Shown here: positions 16,666 through 26,400 of the stretch, piece after piece
Position numbering within the stretch: position 1 is the stretch's first letter
Layout of the letters: every line of letters starts with the position of its first letter
NCBI GenBank assembly: GCA_022509225.1
Contig: JAFLTM010000005.1
Location: 1-35,504 of the forward strand
Direction: 5' to 3'
Length of the DNA stretch: 35,504 nt
Origin: Muribaculaceae bacterium
GTDB lineage: Bacteria; Bacteroidota; Bacteroidia; Bacteroidales; Muribaculaceae
Notes under the pieces: generated by a model
What the model was told of the DNA's origin: nothing
What the model saw: only the letters and a program-made list of their open reading frames with translations
Database searches by the model: none
Made by a program: the position numbers and the translations under genes

Positions 16666-18625
16666 AAGCCTTGAATCCGGTGACCTTACTCTTGAAGTCG
16701 CCTGATTTATGCAAAGGGAATACGAGGGTTGGAACATACTTTGTGAAAGCGTTCTCACCTCCGTATTTCTTTTTTGTGGCAAGTTCTTTGTGAAGTTTCC
16801 CGTCAACATAAAGACGTGTGGAGGTATTGTCACCCTCGATTGCAAGATGATGTTTCTCCCCTTTCTTCACCTTATAGTCAAATGTGTTGAGATAACCGTC
16901 GCGTGAGAACCCCACCATACCGTTGATAGGATCCGAGAGGTAGAAAATGGCATCGTCAGAACGAAGCAGCTCCGCACCCGGAATCTCTTCCGCACCTAAT
17001 ATATCAAATTCTACCCTGTAGTCATATCCTACCCTTTCATAGGGATACTCACTCTTCGGGTTCAGTTCTCCAATACTCCAGAATTGACGGAAACTTGTTG
17101 TATCAGGCGGCACTTGTCGACCCATACGGTTGATTGCCGGAGCCTCCGACAGATATTGACGTTTCACCTCAAATTCATCAAAAGGCACCGTTACAGAGGG
17201 TCCCGACCATGTTTTGGCTGCTATTGTCTGTAATGCGGGATATGTGCGATGATGAATGTCGCCTGTGGAAATACCGTTACCGGGATGGTCATTCCATACG
17301 GCAAACATACCTCCCTCGATCTGCGGATGCCGTTCCTCAAACTGTATGCCGTTGATATTTGCCGGTGTCCATGAATCATACAGACCCTTTGTGTTGAGAT
17401 AATCATAATAATAGCCGGCTGCCGGAACAATGTAAACATATCCATCGGGAATGCTCACAAGCTGGAAACCCTGTTCCATCATGTCGTGAGGTTCTGCATA
17501 GCCGTTATACCATGCATTCATCAAGACATCTTCCGATTCTACCGGTGTCTCTCCTTTAGCATGTGTCAGGGCACCCCAAACGCCCGGTTTCTTTCCGAAC
17601 GATTTGACATATTTGATGTAGCGGTCGGTGAAATAACGGAATTTCTCACTCACCAAACTGTCTTTGTTAGAATACTCGTCGGTGCCTATCGATACTCTCG
17701 GTCCCACAAATACCGGATCCTCTCCGGAAAGATATTCAGCCAAGAGTGTATCCACAAACTCATAAACCTCCGGTTTAAAAAGGTCGAAATGATCATGTCC
17801 ATACTCTTCGCTGCCAAGTTCCGGCTTATAATGAACGAATGCCAACACGTGAGCCGGGATATCTATCTCAGGCATTATCTCCACATTCCTGGTTGCCGCC
17901 CTCTTTTGGAAATTTTTGAACTCATCCTTGGTGTAATGCCCGTCTTCGGCAGCAAGACCCGGGAACGCATCCGACTCAAGACGGAAAGCCGCATAGGTGT
18001 CATCCCAGTTATTATCAAAAAATTTTGGAAAACCGTTATCATTAAGATGCACCTGCAGGAAATTCATCTTGTAATAAGACATTATATCTACATAGTCTTC
18101 AAGGAAATCCAAAGGTATGTATTTTCTCCCTGCATCTACGAGGAAACCACGCAACGCATAGTCAGGCCAGTCTCTAACCACACCTTGCGGTATTGAAAAG
18201 GCAGTGTTATCAAACCGATTGTCAGCCATCTGAAGCAATGAACGTGTCGCCCAGTAAAGTCCTGTGGCAGTGGGGGCTGACAGGTTCACAGTCTTCCCTA
18301 TATTTATCTCATACCCCTCATTCCCTAACTGTTTGTCAGGTTTAATGGAAAGCACGATATCTCCGGCATCAGGTTTTCCTGTTTTCACCTGCAGATCAAG
18401 ACCGAACATCTTCTTTAGATCTTCGGAGAGAAGTTCACCCACTTTCCCCGTTTCATCATTATCATTTGCAAGAATAATTTTTGAATTTGAAGTAAGATCA
18501 AAATTGCCGGATGCGCCTTTCCATTCCTTCAATTCCGGAATAACAAAGGGCTTCTTGTTTTTCTCGGCAGCATGGCCTGTAAACAGTAGGGAGGTTAGTG
18601 CCAATACTGAAAGTATCTTTTTCAT
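16655..18625 (-). CDS. GH20 beta-N-acetylhexosaminidase with C-terminal LamG/ConA-like domain
   Basis: GRKYIPLDFLEDYVDIMSYYKMNFLQVHLND, MPEIDIPAHVLAF, RVSIGTDEY catalytic D-E; C-terminal jelly-roll-like YRVEFDILG...TRLYVDGKLH. Confidence 0.85.
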   Translation of the reverse strand: MKKILSVLALTSLLFTGHAAEKNKKPFVIPELKEWKGASGNFDLTSNSKIILANDNDETGKVGELLSEDLKKMFGLDLQVKTGKPDAGDIVLSIKPDKQLGNEGYEINIGKTVNLSAPTATGLYWATRSLLQMADNRFDNTAFSIPQGVVRDWPDYALRGFLVDAGRKYIPLDFLEDYVDIMSYYKMNFLQVHLNDNGFPKFFDNNWDDTYAAFRLESDAFPGLAAEDGHYTKDEFKNFQKRAATRNVEIMPEIDIPAHVLAFVHYKPELGSEEYGHDHFDLFKPEVYEFVDTLLAEYLSGEDPVFVGPRVSIGTDEYSNKDSLVSEKFRYFTDRYIKYVKSFGKKPGVWGALTHAKGETPVESEDVLMNAWYNGYAEPHDMMEQGFQLVSIPDGYVYIVPAAGYYYDYLNTKGLYDSWTPANINGIQFEERHPQIEGGMFAVWNDHPGNGISTGDIHHRTYPALQTIAAKTWSGPSVTVPFDEFEVKRQYLSEAPAINRMGRQVPPDTTSFRQFWSIGELNPKSEYPYERVGYDYRVEFDILGAEEIPGAELLRSDDAIFYLSDPINGMVGFSRDGYLNTFDYKVKKGEKHHLAIEGDNTSTRLYVDGKLHKELATKKKYGGENAFTKYVPTLVFPLHKSGDFKSKVTGFKASQK

Positions 18626-18688
18626 GTTATTCTAATTTAGACTTTAAAGTTTCTCAAATATAACAAATATATTTTTATCAAAAAAAGA

Positions 18689-18718
18689 GGGTGTGTCATC
18701 TCTCATTTTGACACACCC
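18689..18718 (-). terminator. Rho-independent terminator downstream of the M13 peptidase gene
   Basis: GGGTGTGTCA/TGACACACCC stem followed on the minus strand by TCTTTTTTT. Confidence 0.8.
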
Positions 18719-18739
18719 CCATATAAGATTTTTCAGGTA

Positions 18740-20782
18740 TCACCAGATAATCACTCTTTCAGATTCAGGACGATACATCGCATCTCCCTCCACGATTCCA
18801 AATGCATCAAAAAACGGTTGCAGATTCCGTACAGATACATTAACGCGATTCTTTCCCAGAGAATGGACATCGCTTGTGGTCAGACTTCTGATCTCCTCGT
18901 CACGAATATTGTTAGCCCACAGGTTGGCAAAATTCAAATAAAATACTTGAGCAGGATCCAAACCATCGATTTTTGCCTCTTCAGAATTGACATCGACGCC
19001 CTTCTTTTTTTGTGAATCAAGGAATGCTGTGTAGGCTATCCTCAAACCTCCCTGATCTGCTATATTCTCACCCAAAGTGTACTGGCCGTTCGCAAAGAGA
19101 CCTGGAAGAACCTCCACCGCGCTATATTGGTCGGCAAGCCCTTGGGTCAGGGCATCGAAGGCTGCCTTGTCTTCCGGTGTCCACCAGTTGACCATGTTAC
19201 CTTCAAAATCGAATTGGGAACCCTGATCGTCAAAGCCGTGAGTAAGTTCATGCCCTATCACGACACCTATACCTCCATAATTTTCAGCGTCGCTTGCCTC
19301 AGGATCATAAAATGGCGCTTGAAGTATTCCTGCCGGGAAAACTATCTCGTTATTCTGTGGATTATAATAGGCGTTGATGGTCTGTGGCGTCATACCCCAT
19401 TCTGTACGGTCTACAGGTTTACCCCATTTTTCAAGATATTTCTTTTGAGCCCACATATCTGCCAAATGCACATTCTCCCAATAAGAGAGATTCGGATCAA
19501 GAACCAGCTCGGAATAATCCTCCCACTTGTCGGGATAGCCGATCTTCACAGTGAAGGAATTCAGTTTTTTCATAGCCTCAACCTTCGTGTCATCGGTCAT
19601 CCACGGAAGATTGATTATATGTTTTCCCAATGCTTTGCGGAGATTCTCCACGAGTACCTGCATGTAAATCTTAGAGCTTTCGGGGAAATATTCCTCTACA
19701 TACAATTCACCAACCGCCTCACCGAGATGACGTTCCGTTACCCCGAGTGCCCGTTTCCATCTTGGCTGCTGCTCTTGCACTCCGCTCATCACCTTGTTGA
19801 ATTCAAAATTTGCAGTGGTGAAATTATCACTCAGATAAGGAGCTGCCCCGCGAACATAATTCCATAGATAATAATCTTTCTTTTCTCTGTCAGTCAAAGA
19901 AGTCATCAGATTATTACCTTGTTGCAATGTTTTGGGTGTGGTCACTATTATAACCTCTGGAGTTGGTATTCCCATTGTCTCCGCAAAGTAACGGTCCCAA
20001 GGAATATCAGGATACTGTGTCTTGATCTGTTCGATTGTCCTCGGATTATACATCGCCAAAATATTTCTTCTCTCCTCTCTTGTCAGGGTAGAATCGGCTA
20101 TCAGGCGCTCAATCTTCATGACATTCTTTACAATCCTTTTAGCATCCTTTTTGGAATAGCCCGAATTTATCATCTGGGTTTCGATAAGCCTTTCATAAGC
20201 CTCTCTCACATCTTTGTTTCTTTTATCATCTTTCAGATAATAATCCCTGTCGCCGAGACCAAGACCCGGTCCGCTCGCATACATTGCATACTGAGCACTG
20301 TTTGCCATATCTTCCGAATGTCCGGCACTAAACAGCGGGGATGCATAATTAGCATGGAGCCATAGCAAAAGATCCATCATTTCTTCTGCGGTTGCATTTT
20401 CGATGCGGGCAAGATCTGCCTGAATAGGTGCTGATCCAAGTTGATTTCTCTTCACAGAATCCATACCTGCCTCATAGAGAGTTGCTATAAGAAATGCGTT
20501 GGTGCCCTTTTCAGGATTTTTCTTTGAAAGATTGGTCACTATTCTCTGAACCCTGTTGTTGCTTGAATCGTTGAGCACATTGAACTGTCCATAGCGTGAA
20601 TATTCAGGAGTCAGAGGATGATTGTTCATCCAATCCTGATTTACATATAGATAAAAATCTTCTCCCGGCTTCACATCGGGATTCAGACCTTTACCGTTCA
20701 GACTTTTCAGGTGTTCCTGCGCCCCCATGCCAAGTGCCATGGAAAGCAAAAGACCTGAAAACAAAAAACTTCTGATTCTCAT
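18740..20782 (-). CDS. M13-family (neprilysin/PepO-like) metallopeptidase
   Basis: VVIGHELTHGFDDQGSQFD, NAYYNPQNNEIVFPAGILQAPF, ENIADQGGLRIAY. Confidence 0.95.
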   Translation of the reverse strand: MRIRSFLFSGLLLSMALGMGAQEHLKSLNGKGLNPDVKPGEDFYLYVNQDWMNNHPLTPEYSRYGQFNVLNDSSNNRVQRIVTNLSKKNPEKGTNAFLIATLYEAGMDSVKRNQLGSAPIQADLARIENATAEEMMDLLLWLHANYASPLFSAGHSEDMANSAQYAMYASGPGLGLGDRDYYLKDDKRNKDVREAYERLIETQMINSGYSKKDAKRIVKNVMKIERLIADSTLTREERRNILAMYNPRTIEQIKTQYPDIPWDRYFAETMGIPTPEVIIVTTPKTLQQGNNLMTSLTDREKKDYYLWNYVRGAAPYLSDNFTTANFEFNKVMSGVQEQQPRWKRALGVTERHLGEAVGELYVEEYFPESSKIYMQVLVENLRKALGKHIINLPWMTDDTKVEAMKKLNSFTVKIGYPDKWEDYSELVLDPNLSYWENVHLADMWAQKKYLEKWGKPVDRTEWGMTPQTINAYYNPQNNEIVFPAGILQAPFYDPEASDAENYGGIGVVIGHELTHGFDDQGSQFDFEGNMVNWWTPEDKAAFDALTQGLADQYSAVEVLPGLFANGQYTLGENIADQGGLRIAYTAFLDSQKKKGVDVNSEEAKIDGLDPAQVFYLNFANLWANNIRDEEIRSLTTSDVHSLGKNRVNVSVRNLQPFFDAFGIVEGDAMYRPESERVIIW

Positions 20783-20799
20783 TTTTTGGTTATGTTTGA

Positions 20800-21744
20800 T
20801 TATTTAAATAGATATTGAGAAGAAATCGACTGGTTGTTATGAATACGGCGAATTGTGTCGGCGAAGAGTTTTGCAACCGGGAGAACAACTGCCTTGTGGT
20901 TGTCTTTGCCATAAGGTATCGAATCCGTGAAAATAATTTCGGTAAGGCCGGAATCAAGAACCCTTTGGGTGGCAGGATCACTCATAACGGCATGCGAACA
21001 TAATGCTCTTACAGTCTTCGCTCCCTTCGATAATAAAAGATCGGCAGCCTTAGTAATAGTTCCGGCAGTGTCACTGATGTCGTCAATAAGAACAACATTT
21101 TTACCTTCTACATCTCCGATAACAGTCATATTTTCAACCACATTCGCCTTTGCTCTTTGTTTATGACACAAAACCAAGGGCACATCAAAATATTTTGCAT
21201 AGGAGTTTGCTCGTTTCGCACCTCCCACATCGGGTGAGGCGATAACCAGATCCTTGAGATGCAAAGATTTGATATAGGGAATAAAAATTGAGGATGCATA
21301 CAAGTGATCAACAGGCACGTTGAAAAATCCTTGAATCTGATCGGCGTGCAAATCCATTGTTATGAGACGGTTAATCCCGGCAACACTCAAAAGATCCGCC
21401 ACCAGTTTAGCCGCGATCGACACCCTTGGTTTATCCTTTCTATCCTGACGCGCCCATCCGAAATAGGGAACAACTGCTATTATTTTACCAGCCGATGCAC
21501 GTTTTGCAGCATCAACCATAAGTAACAGCTCCATGAGATTGTCGGAATTCGGGAATGTCGACTGAACAAGATACACCTCAGCCCCGCGAATGGATTCTTC
21601 AAATGAAACTTCAAACTCGCCGTCGGCAAATTTCTCTATTTTCATTTTGCCTAATTCTATGCCAAGTTCACGGCATATAGATTCTCCCAAATATAGACTT
21701 TTAGTGCCGGCAAACACCTTGATGGGAGGTAAATAATTGCTCAT
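20800..21744 (-). CDS. prs: Ribose-phosphate pyrophosphokinase
   Basis: FADGEFEV, YFGWARQDRKDKPR, TMDLHADQIQGFF, VVLIDDISDTAGTI. Confidence 0.97.
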   Translation of the reverse strand: MSNYLPPIKVFAGTKSLYLGESICRELGIELGKMKIEKFADGEFEVSFEESIRGAEVYLVQSTFPNSDNLMELLLMVDAAKRASAGKIIAVVPYFGWARQDRKDKPRVSIAAKLVADLLSVAGINRLITMDLHADQIQGFFNVPVDHLYASSIFIPYIKSLHLKDLVIASPDVGGAKRANSYAKYFDVPLVLCHKQRAKANVVENMTVIGDVEGKNVVLIDDISDTAGTITKAADLLLSKGAKTVRALCSHAVMSDPATQRVLDSGLTEIIFTDSIPYGKDNHKAVVLPVAKLFADTIRRIHNNQSISSQYLFK

Positions 21745-21769
21745 TGGAAATGGTTATGTAGATTTATTG

Positions 21770-21801
21770 CAAAATTAGGTTATTTCTTTGACTTTGACAA
21801 A
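21770..21801 (-). promoter_or_regulatory. Promoter candidate for prs: TTTG-N20-TAATTTTG
   Basis: Both Bacteroidales promoter boxes at appropriate spacing on the minus strand; -33 box lies within the 3' end of the GH13 CDS. Confidence 0.55.
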
Positions 21802-23471
21802 GGCAGAATAAGAGCATCGGCAGCCCCAACAAACACTGAAGCAGGTTGGGTCGGAGACAGGGTGAAGTTATACGACTTATCCCACAAAAGATCCCTGCAC
21901 GAAACATCCCCTTCCTCAAGTCCGCAGACTCGTAAGGCCACCTCAGGAATATTGACCTCCACTCTTGCCGACTCTTTTGAAAAATTCACAATAATCAGAA
22001 GTTTATCATCAGCGCTATGTCTTATAAAAGCGAAATGATTGTGGGGATTGAAACCGGGATTCTGAAGATTGACATACATGAGGTCAAAAAAAGCACCCTC
22101 ACGTATAGCAGCCCTTGAGTTACATAATGTCAACACTTTTTTATATAATTGTCGCAAATAAATTTCTTGAGGCGTAAGTTTCTTTTCACCAAATTTGCCA
22201 TCGTTTATCCATCTTCTCAAACATGAAACACTCCAATAGTCAAAAATGGTGGTGCGATGATTATTGCCGGCAAAACCCTCATTCTCTTCACCCTGTTCAC
22301 CAAGTTCCTGACCATAATAGATTAGGAACGGCCCTTTTGAAATCATGGAACTCACCACCAATGAGGGCAGGACACGCATCGGATCGCCGGCATAAGCTGA
22401 AGAGGCGAATCTCACTTCATCATGGTTCTCAAGAAAATTCAACATCCTGTCGCCTATCCCGTCGACAGTTTGCCAGCATCCGGTTAACTGCGCAGCGCTC
22501 CAACCTTTTGTCTCGATACCGACCAACGTGTCGTAAAGATTCACTTTGTCATATAAATAATCAAAGCATCCATAGTCAAGGAATGGCCTATACTGCGCCA
22601 CATCGTAAATCTCCCCTATGAAAATCACATCAGGATATTCTTCTTTAACACGGGGAATCACCCAGTTCCAGAACGGTAGCGGCACCATGAACACCATGTC
22701 ACATCTAAAACCGTCAACCCCTTTTTTACACCAGTAACGCAAAACATGAAGCATTTTCAACCATGTGTCGGGCACCGGGTCAAAATGGTCGGTGTGCCCT
22801 TGATAATCATGTCCGTAATTAAGTTTCACCGTCTCATACCAGTCATTTCTCGTGCAAAATGCAGTGAAACAATCATTACCTGTCACTTTTGAAGGAAATT
22901 CAATATATGGTTCCAATCCCTCTTTATCCAAAGGGAAATCAGGATAAAACTGCTGGTTGGGAATATAGTAATAGTTATTGGATGGAGAAAATGCATACAT
23001 GATATTGTCATGTGTGCCGAAATCCTCAATTCCTTCGGGAGCCATGTCGGAATGATACTGACGGGCCGTGTGGTTAGGAACGAAATCTATGAAAAATTTC
23101 AAACCGGTGTCATGAACTCTCTTTAACATTGCTTCAAATTCTTCCATACGCTCCGGCACATTCACTGCCAACGCCGGGTCAACATCATAATAATCCTTTA
23201 TGGCATAAGGTGAACCGGCCTCACCTTTCACTATGTTCGGATTATCTTTTTGAATGCCATATCTTGAAAAATCAGTCTTGGTTGCGTGTTCTATAATCCC
23301 TGTCATCCACACGCAATTCACCCCCAGGTCCTTTATCTCTTTAAGAACCGGGAGAGTGAAATCGTTAAATTTTCCACTACCGTTCCTCTCCAGACTCCCC
23401 GATGGCTCACAATCTGTTGTCGGATTTGAGAAAACACGAGGGAAGAGCTGGTAGATTATAAGTTTTTCCAT
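21780..23471 (-). CDS. GH13 alpha-amylase-family protein
   Basis: FFIDFVPNHTAR, GVDGFRCDMVFMVP, VIFIGEIYD, MLNFLENHDEVR GH13 conserved regions. Confidence 0.92.
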   Translation of the reverse strand: MEKLIIYQLFPRVFSNPTTDCEPSGSLERNGSGKFNDFTLPVLKEIKDLGVNCVWMTGIIEHATKTDFSRYGIQKDNPNIVKGEAGSPYAIKDYYDVDPALAVNVPERMEEFEAMLKRVHDTGLKFFIDFVPNHTARQYHSDMAPEGIEDFGTHDNIMYAFSPSNNYYYIPNQQFYPDFPLDKEGLEPYIEFPSKVTGNDCFTAFCTRNDWYETVKLNYGHDYQGHTDHFDPVPDTWLKMLHVLRYWCKKGVDGFRCDMVFMVPLPFWNWVIPRVKEEYPDVIFIGEIYDVAQYRPFLDYGCFDYLYDKVNLYDTLVGIETKGWSAAQLTGCWQTVDGIGDRMLNFLENHDEVRFASSAYAGDPMRVLPSLVVSSMISKGPFLIYYGQELGEQGEENEGFAGNNHRTTIFDYWSVSCLRRWINDGKFGEKKLTPQEIYLRQLYKKVLTLCNSRAAIREGAFFDLMYVNLQNPGFNPHNHFAFIRHSADDKLLIIVNFSKESARVEVNIPEVALRVCGLEEGDVSCRDLLWDKSYNFTLSPTQPASVFVGAADALILPLSKSKK

Positions 23472-23492
23472 GATATTTCACATTAAAATATA

Positions 23493-26400
23493 TTAGTTAT
23501 CAAGAGCAGGCTGAGTTACATTCAAACTGTCGGTGACCTCGCTTTCTTTATCTTTTTTTTCTTTCTTTCTTAAAATCGGAAAAAGAGTATCGAAATCTTT
23601 TCTGAAAACCACGCCCAGACCCTGTGTGGTCAATGCCTCGCGCAGATAATAATTTTGATCATTGAAATGATTATAGGCTTTCAAACGAAAATTACCATTA
23701 CGACTGAGGAGATACTCTACATCAAAATCACCGACAAAAGTGGTGCTGGAATTACTTTTGTCACGATAGCCGAAGTTTCCGTTTATAAGAAGCCGATTGT
23801 TGAGAAGACGTGAAGAGAGGGCAACATCCACCTCGATATCCGAAAAGTCTCCTTTGTCACTTCTAAAAGATGGAGCAACGGTGACTTTATCGGTAAGTTG
23901 CCCAAGTATATTTGAAAGTTGGGAAGAGATGGTGGAGGAAGCAACGGCTGCCAACTCGCCTCCATTACCCGAAGCACCCATATATTCCGGAGTATAGAAC
24001 CTGTTTAAGGCGAGCAGATATATGATCTGGCGGTTCATCATGTCGTCGGTAGAAATTATACTTTTCACCTTTCTTTCAACATCCTGGGTGAGAGTCGGAA
24101 GCTCAATATCAAACGTAATGTCGGGTTGTTGCATGTTACCTGACACCGACAGAACCGCATCGACTGGAACATTCGTACGGTTAAGATCCCTGTCGGTTGA
24201 AAAGCTTTTGTCAAGGTCGGAAAGATTTGTGTTCACACGATATGTGGCACTGATGTCGAGATCTGCAGCCAAAGGATTTCCATTAAACGAAATGAAACTA
24301 CCCTCCTTTATCTTGAAATCACGAAGTATTATATCTTGCAATGAAAAATTATAGTTACCCTCTTCAATCTCATATTTACCATACATCTGCATCTCGTCAT
24401 CATCGCTATTGTATTTCACTTGCATCGCACCGCGTCCGCGAGCCGTGATTTTGTCGCCTGCTGCCGGGTCCATAACAAGGGTGAACATTACCTGAGGGGT
24501 GACGGTGGCACGTATATCTATCCCGAATTTAGAGGGGGAATTATTTTGCTGTGCTACCTGTTTCTTAAATTTGGCTTTGAAATCTTCGGCATTGTTTTCT
24601 TTAGCAAGCAACGCTTCTTTTCGACGGTCGCTGAAGGTCAGGAATTGATAGTCTCTTGCATATTGGCGGTCGTTCAAGACAAATGTGAAGCGTGAATTAT
24701 CGGAAATTGTCATGTCGGCAGATATATCAACCAAACCGGGAACTCCCCTCACAAGTGCGGAACCGGTGCCATATAACATTCCATACCAATCGGGATTTAT
24801 TTCGGATGACGTGTCATAACATAGGAAATTCCGGGCATCGGAAAGACGGAAATTAAATGACGGTTCATGAAAATATCTGTGGGTGAGTTCTCCTGTGAGC
24901 AATGCAGAATTTCCATTCTTGTCATAAAGAGTGAACGACGGGATCTCAATTCTTCCCGGATAAAGCAACACCGAGTCGGACCCATGATAAACGGTATTGG
25001 TATAATCTAACCTCACGGCAACTGAATCTGCAAAGATTTGTCCGATCATGTCGATATCCTTGAATGTGCCATACAGACATACATCTCCGGTGGCGAAACC
25101 GCCGACATGCGATGAAAATGCAGACATAAATGGTTGCACGAATTCCACAGGCACCTTGTTAGCCATGATATCGAATGCCAAGGAATCTTTTGTTAACCAT
25201 ATTCCACCCTTTCCTAGCACCCTCAAAACTCCATCATGACTTATATCTGCATTTATCTCGACTTCTTTGCTCTCATTGTTCCAGCGACTTGTCACATCAC
25301 ATGTGCCTATAACTGCTCCATTGTAGGAGAAATCAACAATTTGAAGCGTTTCCGTTTCCGCCACAGGGTCTCCGCTGAGAAGGGCATGACCTGCAATTTC
25401 CCCTGTTGCCGTTCCCCCGAACGTAACATAGTTGATGCTAAGCATGTCAAAGATATAATCAACATCTATGTCTGCCAGAGTAATGGTCACCACATCCGAA
25501 TATAGGGAAGAGGCAACGCCATTAATTTCTACGAATTGATTTCCATGCCATATTTTTAGATGACCTATTGAAATTTCATCTCCGGAATACTTGATCTCAC
25601 ATGGCTCCAGCCTCCAGTCGGCGGTGCCCATTGAAAGCACCGATGGATTGATGTCTAATTTGAATTCAGGTTTATTGGATAACATATTTCTTGTCAGTAA
25701 TGATTCTATTGACAGGATACCCTTGAAATTAGAGTTTATCGTATTTATCCATTTAACATCGGTTGAAACCTTGTTGTCATTTGCATAAATATCTATCGTA
25801 AGGTCCAGTTCCCCTTTTTTCACCGGCACAATTGTCTTGACAATCGCATTCAATTCTCCTGTCTGACCATCTAAATCCGCCAATATTTTTGTTCCCTCTA
25901 TGAGTTTGTCGCGACCCTGTTGAAGAAATGGCACATCTAAAACGAAAGAGGCCTTATTATCAAGACTGCTCATATTTCCTTTGATATTAACAGGTACAAG
26001 CAGCCTTACAGGAAGTTTGAAAAATTCAGTCAGTTCATTATTAACAGGAATTGAAAATTCAAAGTCTATGTCGCAGGGATTCGATTCAGGGGGGGAGGAA
26101 TAGGTCCAAAAGTCTGGCATAACTCGATGTAGCATCCATTGGAATTCATTGACCACATCTTTCACTTTGAAATCTCCCTCAACAGATCCCTCCAACCAGT
26201 CACTACTTAACTGTAGGTTCCTGAAACCATCATTTGATTTGGCATTTAATTCAAGACGTTCCAATTCTAAATTTCTTGATTTATCAGGAGACTCGAATTT
26301 AAAATCTGACATAAGTAGATCTCCCGTCACATCATTCATGTCATTGCCGGATGCTGTGATACTTATATCACCATTGATAAGGTAACCGTTATAGGCTTTC

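Noticed and set aside
17486-18196. 236-aa antisense ORF opposite GH20
   Set aside because: Shadow ORF with no recognisable motif.
18660-18690. Two tandem TATATTTG boxes upstream of GH20 as dual promoters
   Set aside because: AT-rich sequence makes TAnnTTTG matches frequent; no -33 box at 19-21 bp spacing was found.
19127-19867. 246-aa antisense ORF opposite the M13 peptidase
   Set aside because: Shadow ORF with no recognisable motif.
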